Assembly (NCBI GenBank): GCA_030597865.1
Contig: JAUVQZ010000105.1
Location: forward strand, 1-9,632
Reading direction: 5' to 3'
Length of the DNA: 9,632 nt
Origin: Pseudomonadota bacterium
GTDB taxonomy: Bacteria > Desulfobacterota > Desulfobulbia > Desulfobulbales > SURF-16
Made by a program: the position numbers and the translations under genes
Shown here: positions 1 to 6,242 of the stretch, one piece after another
How the letters are laid out: each line of letters opens with the position of its first letter
How positions within the stretch are numbered: position 1 is the stretch's first letter
The notes under the pieces: generated by a model
What the model was told of the DNA's origin: nothing
Database searches by the model: none
What the model saw: only the letters and a program-made list of their open reading frames with translations

Positions 1-690
1 GACAAGGGAGATGGCCCCGGTTTCTTCGGAGACAACAACGATCACCGCATCTGTTTCCTCGGAAAGGCCGATGGCGGCCCGGTGCCGTGTACCCAGGGAG
101 CGGCTGATGTACGGGTTTTTGGTAAGGGGCAGGACGCAGCGGGCGTTTAGTATCCTGCCCTTGCGGACAATGACACCGCCGTCATGGAGGGGCGATGAGG
201 TGTGAAAGAGGCTGATGAGCAGCTCTTTACTCAGCTTGGCATCAAGGGTGACCGCTGATTCCAGATAATCCCGGAGCCCTGTTTCCCGTTCAATAACCAT
301 GAGCCCGCCGATTTTACGCCTTGATAAATATTCACTGGCACCGATCACCTCGGCCAGTGACTGGCCTTCATCCTCCCCTGGTCTGGTTGCAAAGGGGGTC
401 TGGCCCATTTGGGTGAGGGCACGGCGGATGTCACGCTGGAAAATGATGATGATAATCAGCAGGATGGAGCTTAGGAAACGACCCAGAAGCCAGTAGAGAG
501 TTAGGAGTTGGAGCTCGCGGGCCACAAAATAAACAACGATCAGGACAAAGATACCGGCCAGCATCTGCACCGCCCGGGTGCCCCGGATGAGCAGGATGCC
601 CCGGTAAATGATAAAGGAGACAATGAGGATGTCTGCCAGATCAAAAAGAAGGCGATATGATTGGAAAAAATGGTAGAGGGCTTCTGTCAT
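1..690 (-). CDS. cdaA: Diadenylate cyclase CdaA (DacA), C-terminus cut by window edge
   Basis: This enzyme makes cyclic di-AMP from two ATP at the cytoplasmic membrane. I translated 230 residues from the ATG at 690-688; the reading frame is open to position 1, so the end (family length about 270-280) is missing. Three hydrophobic helices lie at about residues 17-35, 41-58 and 70-84. The catalytic DAC domain follows: RRKIGGLMVIERETGL (124-139), the DG motif LHDGGVIV (168-175) and GTRHRAAIG (200-208), which binds the nucleotide. The usual third residue of the DGA motif is Gly172 here. An in-frame TAA (693-691) directly precedes the ATG, so no upstream start is possible; no clear Shine-Dalgarno is visible. 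In many bacteria cdaA is followed by cdaR/ybbR and glmM, which would lie outside the window. The family call is firm. Confidence 0.95.
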   Translation of the reverse strand, partial: MTEALYHFFQSYRLLFDLADILIVSFIIYRGILLIRGTRAVQMLAGIFVLIVVYFVARELQLLTLYWLLGRFLSSILLIIIIIFQRDIRRALTQMGQTPFATRPGEDEGQSLAEVIGASEYLSRRKIGGLMVIERETGLRDYLESAVTLDAKLSKELLISLFHTSSPLHDGGVIVRKGRILNARCVLPLTKNPYISRSLGTRHRAAIGLSEETDAVIVVVSEETGAISLV

Positions 691-693
691 TTA

Positions 694-1002
694 CGAAAAA
701 TGGGTCATGGATTGATTGCTGTTGTTAAACGGCCGGAGCGTGTTGAATCTCAGCATTTTTTTATCATATAGAAAATAAAGCAACTTTGCGAGATTAAAGC
801 GGTTTATAGCCAAGAAAAGTGGTGAGGCCCTGCCGGCTTCAACCCGGTTTGGCCCAGGTTCCATGGCAGCTTTCCCTGGTTTCGGCCCCTGGTCGCAGCT
901 TTTTTGGTTGACTGCTAAAAGGTTGTTTGGGCAATCCACGTGTGAAAACAGTATGTTACATCGAGGACGCCCTTTGGGGTTTTTTTTTGGTTGCCGTCCA
1001 TC
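694..1002. other. Gene-free stretch between divergent cdaA and rpsT
   Basis: No convincing gene is visible here on either strand. On the minus strand, a TATGAT at 768-763 could be a -10 box for cdaA, but no good -35 box lies 16-18 bases upstream of it. A run of nine T (980-988) follows GGGG, preceded only by a 3-bp hairpin, so it is not a convincing terminator. Minus-strand ORFs in this stretch lack ribosome binding sites and recognisable protein character. Confidence 0.5.
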
Positions 1003-1031
1003 TTGACACCCCTGGAAAATTTATTTATATG
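1003..1031 (+). promoter_or_regulatory. Sigma70-type promoter for rpsT
   Basis: A perfect TTGACA (1003-1008) is followed after 17 bases by TATATG (1026-1031), which matches the -10 consensus at four of six positions including the key TA. Transcription would begin near 1038, giving rpsT an untranslated leader of about 195 nt. It is the best promoter-like match seen upstream of rpsT by eye; no start-site data are available. Confidence 0.55.
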
Positions 1032-1061
1032 TTCGTGTTTCGTAAGTCCTTGCTGATGATT

Positions 1062-1191
1062 ATGCCTGTTTTTAGGATGGCTGCCAGGCATGGATAGATT
1101 GAATAATAACGGTTCTGTAAAAAAATACCCTGGATCCTGTTTGTACGTATCCGGGAATCCCCACCTCACTCAACCAGGGTAGGCATTTTTT
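1062..1191 (+). promoter_or_regulatory. Structured 5' leader of rpsT
   Basis: Two dyads lie between the proposed promoter and rpsT. ATGCCTG (1062-1068) pairs perfectly with CAGGCAT (1085-1091) across a 16-nt loop. TACCCTGG (1126-1133) pairs perfectly with CCAGGGTA (1174-1181), and a T-rich run (1186-1191) begins four bases later. The second structure therefore resembles a long-looped terminator or an alternative leader fold ahead of the gene. S20 synthesis is autoregulated in E. coli; whether this leader does something similar is inference. Confidence 0.35.
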
Positions 1192-1232
1192 GCAGGGCTC
1201 TTCACCGACGTTTTTTACAAAGAGGAAAAAGA

Positions 1233-1508
1233 GTGGCTAATCACAAATCAGCAATAAAGAGAAATAAGCAGAATGCAGTTCGTCGTGCCCGCAACCGTGC
1301 AATCCGTACCTACATGAAGACCTGCATCAAGCGTATTGACGCAGCCATTGAAGAAAATTCAGTGGACAATGCCCAGTTGGCATTAAAAGTGGCTGTGCCG
1401 GTCATCATGAAGGCTGCCTCCAAGGGCACCCTGAAGAAGGAGAATGCCTCCCGTAAGGTTTCCCGTCTCACCAGGCGGGTTAATCAATTTGCAGCAGGTG
1501 CGGCGTAG
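1233..1508 (+). CDS. rpsT: 30S ribosomal protein S20
   Basis: S20 is a small basic protein that binds 16S rRNA in the body of the 30S subunit. The 91-residue product begins MANHKSAIKRNKQN and continues with RRARNRAIRTYMKT, the typical highly basic helical start of S20. The C-terminal half has KAASKGTLKKENASRKVSRL, the conserved K-G-x-x-x-x-N-x-A-x-R-K-x-S-R-L signature. The length is normal (family about 85-92). The start is GTG (1233-1235), placed by homology and by AGAGGA at 1221-1226, seven bases upstream; a GTG start is also common in other species' rpsT. It is divergent from cdaA. The next convincing terminator lies about 200 bases downstream (1713-1751), so its transcript may run into the trp leader. 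Confidence 0.97.
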   Translation: MANHKSAIKRNKQNAVRRARNRAIRTYMKTCIKRIDAAIEENSVDNAQLALKVAVPVIMKAASKGTLKKENASRKVSRLTRRVNQFAAGAA

Positions 1509-1559
1509 TTTTTTCGGCCTATTTATGGGCCCCAGGAAGAACCTAAGGAGAAGCCTTTA

Positions 1560-1616
1560 ATGGCCCTGTTGCCGCTTCAAGGAAACGATGAGACATCAGG
1601 CCGCGATAGATGGTGA
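1560..1616 (+). CDS. Short ORF, possible trp leader peptide
   Basis: An 18-codon ORF starts at ATG 1560 behind a strong ribosome binding site, AAGGAG at 1545-1550, with a 9-base spacer. The peptide is MALLPLQGNDETSGRDRW, and its only Trp codon (TGG 1611-1613) sits directly before the TGA stop. It lies downstream of rpsT and upstream of trpE, about 100 bases before a strong terminator (1713-1751). This is the layout of a transcription-attenuation leader. Against it, classical trp leaders carry two or more consecutive Trp codons, and the terminator-to-trpE distance (225 bases) is long. It may be chance; expression is unproven. Confidence 0.35.
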   Translation: MALLPLQGNDETSGRDRW

Positions 1617-1656
1617 TGAAATACCGACAGTGTCGATGATGTTTTTTCCCTTATTG

Positions 1657-1692
1657 CCCAAGGGACGTACGTTTCTTGGGAGCCATTGCTCC
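1657..1692 (+). promoter_or_regulatory. Competing hairpins in the trpE leader
   Basis: CCCAAG (1657-1662) pairs with CTTGGG (1675-1680), and GGAGC (1679-1683) pairs with GCTCC (1688-1692) around a CATT loop. The two stems overlap at 1679-1680, so they cannot both form fully. GGAGCC (1679-1684) is also exactly complementary to GGCTCC (1732-1737) in the 3' arm of the downstream terminator, which would be an antiterminator pairing. The pairings are visible in the sequence; their regulatory use is inference. Confidence 0.35.
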
Positions 1693-1712
1693 AATCATCT
1701 TCTCTAAAAAAA

Positions 1713-1751
1713 AGTCATGGAACCGTAATTCGGCTCCGTGGCTTTTTTTTT
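1713..1751. terminator. Strong intrinsic terminator between rpsT and trpE
   Basis: The arms AGTCATGGAACCG (1713-1725) and CGGCTCCGTGGCT (1731-1743) form a 13-bp stem with two G-T wobbles and one A-C mismatch around the loop TAATT. A T tract runs to 1751. An A tract (1706-1713) precedes the stem, so the structure also reads as a terminator on the minus strand. It either ends the rpsT transcript or serves as the trp attenuator. Confidence 0.8.
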
Positions 1752-1869
1752 GGCGGCTCTTTCCTGCGCTCCAAGCTTGCCGGCCCCGTAAAAAGGCAAA
1801 AAGATGCACCCGCAAGGGCCATAAGCCGGCGTACAGCAGTGATGCGGCCTAAGGGTATCTGGTCGATTT

Positions 1870-1898
1870 GTCGTTGCCATGTTTGGCTGGCCAGCGAC
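1870..1898 (+). other. Hairpin or dyad upstream of trpE
   Basis: GTCGTTGCCA (1870-1879) pairs with TGGCCAGCGAC (1888-1898), with one wobble and one bulged C, around an 8-nt loop. No T tract follows, so it is not an intrinsic terminator. The rest of 1752-1976 contains no recognisable gene and no clear promoter: a TTGACA at 1919-1924 lacks a suitable -10 box. I found no T-box or TrpR-operator signature. Confidence 0.4.
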
Positions 1899-1976
1899 GT
1901 ATTGCCGGAGCACCACGTTTGACAGCTTTTGTCTGGCATGGGCCTTCACAGCACGTATATCGAGGATGTCTGAAAA

Positions 1977-3461
1977 ATGTATAAACCTGGTTTGGAAGAT
2001 TTTAAGCAATTGGCGGCTGGGGCGGGGTTAATTCCCGTCTGTCGGGAAATTGTCGCTGATCTTGATACGCCACTCACCGTCTTTGCCAAGCTTGCCGGCG
2101 ATGAGTCCCACGCCTTTTTGCTTGAGAGTCTTGAGGGTGGTGAGACGTGGGGCCGCTATTCCTTTGTGGGCTATGATCCCCTCCTGACCTTTGAGAGCCA
2201 GGGCACGGATATCAAGATTCGCCAGGGTGATGATGTCTCTGAGCTGAGCGGTGACCCCCTGGCGGAGCTTAAAAAACTGCTGGCATCCTTTAATGCCTGT
2301 ACGGACAGTACTTTTCTGCCCCGGTTTTTCGGGGGCGCTGTCGGCTATCTCGGCTACGATATGGTGCGCTTCATGGAGCGTCTGCCAAAGACCAATCCCG
2401 CCATGACCGAGCTGCCGGAAAGCTCCTTTATGGTGCCCAGGTTTATCCTGATTTTTGACAATCTCAAGCAGACCTTGAGCGTGGTCAATTGCGTCAGGGT
2501 GGCAGGAGGCGCTGACCTTGACCATGTCTACCAGCAGGCCCTGGCTGATATCGACAGGGTCATTGACAGGCTCAAGAGCCGTCCCCTGCCCCATGACGTG
2601 GTGGAGGGGGACGGGCCCTTCGGACCCCACGAGTTCACCTCCAATATGGAGCCGGATGCCTTTAAGGATATGGTGGCCAAGGCCCAGGAGTATATCATGG
2701 CCGGGGACATCATCCAGGTCGTGCTCTCCCAGCGTTTCCACACCAAGACTGATATCCCGCCCTTTCTTCTCTACCGGGCCCTGCGTCATGTCAACCCCAG
2801 CCCCTATCTCTTCTATGTCAGAATGGGGGATGTCATCCAGATAGGTTCATCCCCGGAGATCCTGGTCCGCCTTGAGGACAACAAGGTCGAGGTGCGGCCC
2901 ATTGCCGGCACCAGGCCACGGGGTAAGACCAACGAGGAGGACCTGGCCCTGGAAAAAGAGCTGCTGGCCGATCCCAAGGAATGTGCCGAGCATCTCATGC
3001 TGGTTGACCTGGGCCGTAACGATCTGGGCCGGGTGGCCAAGTACGGCACGGTTGATACCTATGAGCTCATGGTGGTCGAGCGTTACAGCCATGTCATGCA
3101 CATCGTCTCCGGTGTCCGGGGCGAGCTTGCTGAGGGCTATGACCAGTTTGATGTGGTGCGGGCCTGTTTTCCGGCCGGTACGGTGAGCGGCGCCCCCAAG
3201 GTGCGGGCCATGGAAATTATAGAGGAGCTGGAGCCAGAGCGGCGCGGGCCCTACGCCGGGGCAGTGGGCTATTTCGGTTTTTCCGGCAATATGGATTTCA
3301 GTATCACCATCCGCACCTTTGTCATGCATGGTAATGACCTGTGGGTCCAGGCCGGTGCCGGTGTGGTGGCTGACTCTGATCCGGAGATGGAGTATCAGGA
3401 AACCCTGAATAAGGCACGGGGCCTGCGCCGGGCCGTGGAGTTGGCTGAAGAGGGGATCTGA
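1977..3461 (+). CDS. trpE: Anthranilate synthase component I
   Basis: TrpE converts chorismate to anthranilate using ammonia supplied by TrpG, the first committed step of tryptophan synthesis in the cytoplasm. The 494-residue product has the usual family length. The N-terminal domain carries LLES (48-51), the site associated with tryptophan feedback inhibition. The chorismate-binding domain shows NPSPYLFY (273-280), GTRPRG (311-316), DLGRNDLGR (344-352), GTVSGAPK (401-408), GYFGFSG (431-437) and QAGAGVVADSDP (458-469). PSPYLFY together with LLES favours TrpE over PabB. The ATG at 1977 has a GAGG about 11 bases upstream; an out-of-frame ATG at 1966 lies between them. It heads a trpE-G-D-C-F cluster, 108 bases before trpG, so TrpE and TrpG are separate proteins here rather than a fusion. 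Confidence 0.97.
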   Translation: MYKPGLEDFKQLAAGAGLIPVCREIVADLDTPLTVFAKLAGDESHAFLLESLEGGETWGRYSFVGYDPLLTFESQGTDIKIRQGDDVSELSGDPLAELKKLLASFNACTDSTFLPRFFGGAVGYLGYDMVRFMERLPKTNPAMTELPESSFMVPRFILIFDNLKQTLSVVNCVRVAGGADLDHVYQQALADIDRVIDRLKSRPLPHDVVEGDGPFGPHEFTSNMEPDAFKDMVAKAQEYIMAGDIIQVVLSQRFHTKTDIPPFLLYRALRHVNPSPYLFYVRMGDVIQIGSSPEILVRLEDNKVEVRPIAGTRPRGKTNEEDLALEKELLADPKECAEHLMLVDLGRNDLGRVAKYGTVDTYELMVVERYSHVMHIVSGVRGELAEGYDQFDVVRACFPAGTVSGAPKVRAMEIIEELEPERRGPYAGAVGYFGFSGNMDFSITIRTFVMHGNDLWVQAGAGVVADSDPEMEYQETLNKARGLRRAVELAEEGI

Positions 3462-3474
3462 TTTTTCGGAGAAT

Positions 3475-3531
3475 ATGAGAACTAAGAATGTGAGAAATAA
3501 GTAGAGGGAAGATTCTTATTTCACAAATTCT
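3475..3531 (+). repeat. Direct repeats and hairpin in the trpE-trpG gap
   Basis: ATGAGAACTAAG (3475-3486) and GTGAGAAATAAG (3490-3501) agree at 10 of 12 positions. GAAATAAG (3494-3501) pairs perfectly with CTTATTTC (3515-3522) across a 13-nt loop, and the stem continues with bulges to about 3485/3531. The segment is AT-rich compared with the flanking genes and has no T tract after the stem, so it is not a standard terminator. It could be an RNA-processing or stability hairpin in the operon transcript. Confidence 0.5.
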
Positions 3532-3569
3532 CAAAAATATATTTGGGTTAATCAGGAGTAAGGGCAACA

Positions 3570-4154
3570 ATGATTGTCATAATCGATAACTACGATTCGT
3601 TTACCTATAATATTGTGCAGACCATTGGGGCCTTTGGTGAGGAAATAAAGGTCTTTCGTAATGACGAGGTGGACATCTCCCTTATTGAGGCATTGCGGCC
3701 CGATCGTTTGCTGATCTCGCCGGGGCCATGTTCCCCTCGCCAGGCAGGCATTTCCATTGAGGCCATCCGTTATTTTGCCGGCAAGCTCCCTGTCCTGGGT
3801 GTCTGCCTGGGTCATCAGTCCATTGGCGAGGCCTTTGGTGGTACGGTGATCCGGGCCGGAAGAATCATGCATGGTAAGACAAGCCCAGTGAGCCATGACC
3901 ACAAGGGGGTGTTTACCTCGCTGCCATCACCCTTTGCCGCCATGCGCTACCACTCCCTGGTGGTGGCCGAGGATGATCTGCCCGATTGTCTGGAGATTAC
4001 CGCCCGGACCGACCAGGGCGAACTTATGGGCCTTCGCCATAGGGAACTCATGGTGGAAGGGGTGCAGTTCCATCCCGAGTCAATCATGACCCCGGATGGC
4101 GTCCAGTTGCTGAAGAATTTTGTTAGCCCTGAATACCCTGAAATGCTTCGTTAA
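3570..4154 (+). CDS. trpG: Anthranilate synthase component II (glutamine amidotransferase)
   Basis: TrpG hydrolyses glutamine and passes ammonia to TrpE. The 194-residue class I amidotransferase begins MIVIIDNYDSFTYNIVQ, and contains SPGPCSP (50-56), the nucleophile motif LGVCLGHQSIG (75-85, Cys79) and the end of the triad at FHPESIMT (167-174, His168 and Glu170). All catalytic residues are present. AGGAG (3554-3558) and AAGGG nearer the ATG can serve as ribosome binding site. The SPGPC form is shared by TrpG and PabA proteins, so it may also serve folate synthesis (PabA), as in Bacillus; that is inference. The TAA stop (4152-4154) lies inside the terminal repeat of the element at 4151-4324, so the last residues or the stop may have been altered by insertion. 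Confidence 0.96.
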   Translation: MIVIIDNYDSFTYNIVQTIGAFGEEIKVFRNDEVDISLIEALRPDRLLISPGPCSPRQAGISIEAIRYFAGKLPVLGVCLGHQSIGEAFGGTVIRAGRIMHGKTSPVSHDHKGVFTSLPSPFAAMRYHSLVVAEDDLPDCLEITARTDQGELMGLRHRELMVEGVQFHPESIMTPDGVQLLKNFVSPEYPEMLR

Positions 4155-4324
4155 GGCCACCTGTAAAAATTGCTCTTTAGCCCGATTACTGCGTCATGAC
4201 AAAAAGAAAAATGCTCACATATACCTATATGCTGCGTGCCCGTCGGAAATACCCTTGGGGTGCTTTTTATTTTTGCCATTCCTTGTTCTCGAACTAAATA
4301 GCGAATTTTTCTAGGCACCTTTAA
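4151..4324. repeat. MITE-like or REP-like 174 bp imperfect inverted repeat
   Basis: The gap between trpG and trpD folds back on itself over almost its whole length. Reading inward from TTAA at 4151-4154 and from the TTAA at 4321-4324 on the other strand, the two arms align for about 68 positions with roughly two thirds identity and few gaps. Shared blocks include AAAAATT (4164-4170 and the AATTTTT at 4304-4310), TTTAG (4176-4180 against CTAAA at 4294-4298), and ATG-C-AAAAA-AAAAA (from 4196 against about 4263-4279). The centre holds the dyad CATATA-CC-TATATG (4218-4231). No protein is encoded. Flanking TTAA could be a target-site duplication or simply the element termini. The overall shape is that of a non-autonomous miniature transposable element; copy number elsewhere in the genome cannot be seen from here. 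Confidence 0.65.
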
Positions 4325-4372
4325 GAAAAAATCAATTCCATAGAGCCGGGAAAAAGAGACAGAGGTGAAGAG

Positions 4373-5401
4373 ATGATAAAGGAAGCCATTGGTAAGATTG
4401 TTGGCGGTGTGGACCTTTCCGAGGATGAGATGGTGGCAGTGATGGACGAGATCATGAGTGGCAATGCCACTGATGCCCAGATCGGCGCCTTTATCACCGG
4501 CCTGCGCCTCAAGGGGGAGACCGTGGACGAGATTGCCGGCGCGGCCCGGGTCATGCGGGAAAAGGCCACTGCCGTTGACGCTGCCGATGAGGGCGAGCTC
4601 CTGGTGGATATCGTCGGCACTGGCGGTGACTCCTCAGGCACCTTTAATGTCTCCACTACCACCTCCTTTGTGGTGGCCGGGGCCGGGGTGCCGGTGGCCA
4701 AGCATGGTAATCGTTCGGTCTCCAGCCATTGCGGCAGCGCCGACGTTCTGGAGGCCCTGGGCGTTAATCTTGCCATGGCTGCCGGGGAGATCGGCAAGGC
4801 CGTCCGTGAGCTGGGCATTGGTTTCATGTTTGCCCCCATGCTCCATGGCGCGATGAAGCATGCCATTGGGCCCCGCAAGGAGATCGGCATCCGCACCATC
4901 TTTAACATCCTCGGCCCCCTCACCAATCCGGCCAAGGCCAATGTCTATCTGCTCGGGGTCTTCACCCCGGATCTGGTTGAGACCATGGCAGAGGTCCTGG
5001 GCCGTTTCGGGGTCAAACGGGCCCTGGTGGTGTGCGGTGAGGGCAATATTGACGAGATCACCATCACCGGTCCCACCCTGGTGGCCGACTATAAGGACGG
5101 CAAGGTGTCCACCTATACCATCAGTCCTGACGATGTCGGAATTCCCAGGGCCACCCTCAATGATATCAAGGGCGGCGATACTGCTGAGCTTTCCGCAATC
5201 CAGCTCCGCGAGGTGCTGGAGGGTAAGCCCGGCCCCTGTCTTGACACCGTACTTCTTAATGCCGGGGCCGCTCTCATGGCCGCCGGCAAGGCCGACGACT
5301 GGAAGGGTGGAGTGGAGCTTGCCCGGCAGAGTGTCGAGTCTGGAGCTGCCCTGGCCAAGATGAACGACCTGGTGGAGTACTCTACCAAGGGAGCACTCTA
5401 G
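4373..5401 (+). CDS. trpD: Anthranilate phosphoribosyltransferase
   Basis: TrpD transfers phosphoribose from PRPP to anthranilate, the second committed step of the pathway. The 342-residue protein has the normal family length and is not fused to TrpG. The N-terminal helical part is followed by the PRPP-binding loop GTGGDSSGTFNVST (82-95), KHGNR (110-114), HGAMKHAIGPRKEIGIRTIF (158-177), LGPLTNP (180-186) and a metal-binding DE pair in GNIDEITITG (224-233). The second residue after GTGGD is Ser rather than the more usual Gly, a tolerated variation. AGAGGTGA (4361-4368) lies just before the ATG. The gene is 218 bases after trpG because of the inverted-repeat element, and one base before trpC, with which it should be translationally coupled. 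Confidence 0.97.
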   Translation: MIKEAIGKIVGGVDLSEDEMVAVMDEIMSGNATDAQIGAFITGLRLKGETVDEIAGAARVMREKATAVDAADEGELLVDIVGTGGDSSGTFNVSTTTSFVVAGAGVPVAKHGNRSVSSHCGSADVLEALGVNLAMAAGEIGKAVRELGIGFMFAPMLHGAMKHAIGPRKEIGIRTIFNILGPLTNPAKANVYLLGVFTPDLVETMAEVLGRFGVKRALVVCGEGNIDEITITGPTLVADYKDGKVSTYTISPDDVGIPRATLNDIKGGDTAELSAIQLREVLEGKPGPCLDTVLLNAGAALMAAGKADDWKGGVELARQSVESGAALAKMNDLVEYSTKGAL

Positions 5402-5402
5402 G

Positions 5403-6164
5403 ATGATCCTCGATACCATTGTTGAACAGAAAAAGGTTGAGGTGGCAGGGCTCAGAAAACGGGGCATCAGTTCCCCGGCTGAGGTGGATCCTCCCCGTGG
5501 TTTTCAGGCTGCCCTGACCTCCTATGCCGGTATTGCCCTGATCGCCGAGGCCAAGAAGGCCTCCCCCTCAAAGGGGGTGATCTGCGAGGATTTTCGGCCG
5601 GTGGAAATTGCCAGGCGCTATGAGGCCGGTGGCGCCCAGTGTATATCGGTGCTCACCGATGAAAAATTCTTCCAGGGCCATCTCGACTATCTCGCCCAGG
5701 TGCGTGGGGCCGTGAAGCTGCCGGTGCTGCGCAAGGATTTCACCATTGATGAGTTGCAGATCAAGGAGGCCCGGGCCCATGGCGCCGATGCCATCCTGCT
5801 CATTGCCGCCATCCTGAGCCAGAATCAGATGGCGGAGTTTCTGGCCTGTGCTCAGGAGTTGGGCATGGATGTTCTGGTGGAGGTCCACGATGAGAAGGAA
5901 CTGGAGATGGCCCTGGCCATTAACAGTCCGTTGATTGGCATTAATAACCGCAACCTCAATGACTTTAGCGTTGACCTTGACACCACCCTGCGTCTCAAAA
6001 AAGAGATCCCGGCCGGAATCCCGGTGGTAAGCGAGTCAGGTATCCGCGATGTTGACGATATCAAACACCTGGCCGATCATGATATCTGCGCCGTGCTTGT
6101 CGGGGAGTCCCTGATGCGGAGTGGTGATAGGGATGACTCCCTGGGCGATCTGATGGGGCGTTAA
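5403..6164 (+). CDS. trpC: Indole-3-glycerol phosphate synthase
   Basis: TrpC closes the indole ring by decarboxylating and cyclising CdRP. The 253-residue TIM barrel is a stand-alone enzyme (trpF is separate). Catalytic and binding residues are in place: IAEAKKASPSKG (47-58, Glu49 and Lys51), VLRKDF (108-113, Lys111), LVEVHDEKEL (158-167, Glu160), IGINNRNL (178-185, Asn181), SESGI (210-214, Glu211 and Ser212) and the phosphate-binding VLVGESLM (231-238). The ATG follows the trpD stop by one base, and its AAGGGAG ribosome binding site (5387-5393) lies inside the end of trpD. No odd feature was seen. Confidence 0.97.
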   Translation: MILDTIVEQKKVEVAGLRKRGISSPAEVDPPRGFQAALTSYAGIALIAEAKKASPSKGVICEDFRPVEIARRYEAGGAQCISVLTDEKFFQGHLDYLAQVRGAVKLPVLRKDFTIDELQIKEARAHGADAILLIAAILSQNQMAEFLACAQELGMDVLVEVHDEKELEMALAINSPLIGINNRNLNDFSVDLDTTLRLKKEIPAGIPVVSESGIRDVDDIKHLADHDICAVLVGESLMRSGDRDDSLGDLMGR

Positions 6165-6242
6165 TACTCTTGCTGTAGAAGGATGTACCGTGACTATCTT
6201 GCGGTATGGATCAGACAAAATAAAAATGGAGGAACAGGGCCA

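Noticed and set aside
691..1169. Two minus-strand ORFs of 82 and 84 codons upstream of cdaA
   Set aside because: They have no ribosome binding site, no recognisable motif and odd composition. They run through the likely rpsT promoter and leader. The nearer one is only the open frame that stops directly before the cdaA ATG.
1919..1960. TTGACA upstream of trpE as a promoter
   Set aside because: No acceptable -10 box lies 15-19 bases downstream; the next TATAT is 31 bases away.
2028..2789. 253-codon minus-strand ORF antisense to trpE
   Set aside because: It is a mirror frame of trpE with no protein-like motifs. trpE is unambiguous across the same bases.
4273..4300. TTGCCA-N16-TAAATA inside the inverted-repeat element as a promoter for trpD
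   Set aside because: The -35 box is good but the -10 matches at only three of six positions, so it is not strong enough to annotate.
4634..5467. 277-codon minus-strand ORF antisense to trpD
   Set aside because: It is a mirror frame with Gly/His-rich low-complexity translation; trpD is intact on the plus strand.
6183..6242. Upstream in-frame ATG as start of trpF
   Set aside because: The ATG at 6243 has a much better ribosome binding site and gives the standard N-terminus of the family.
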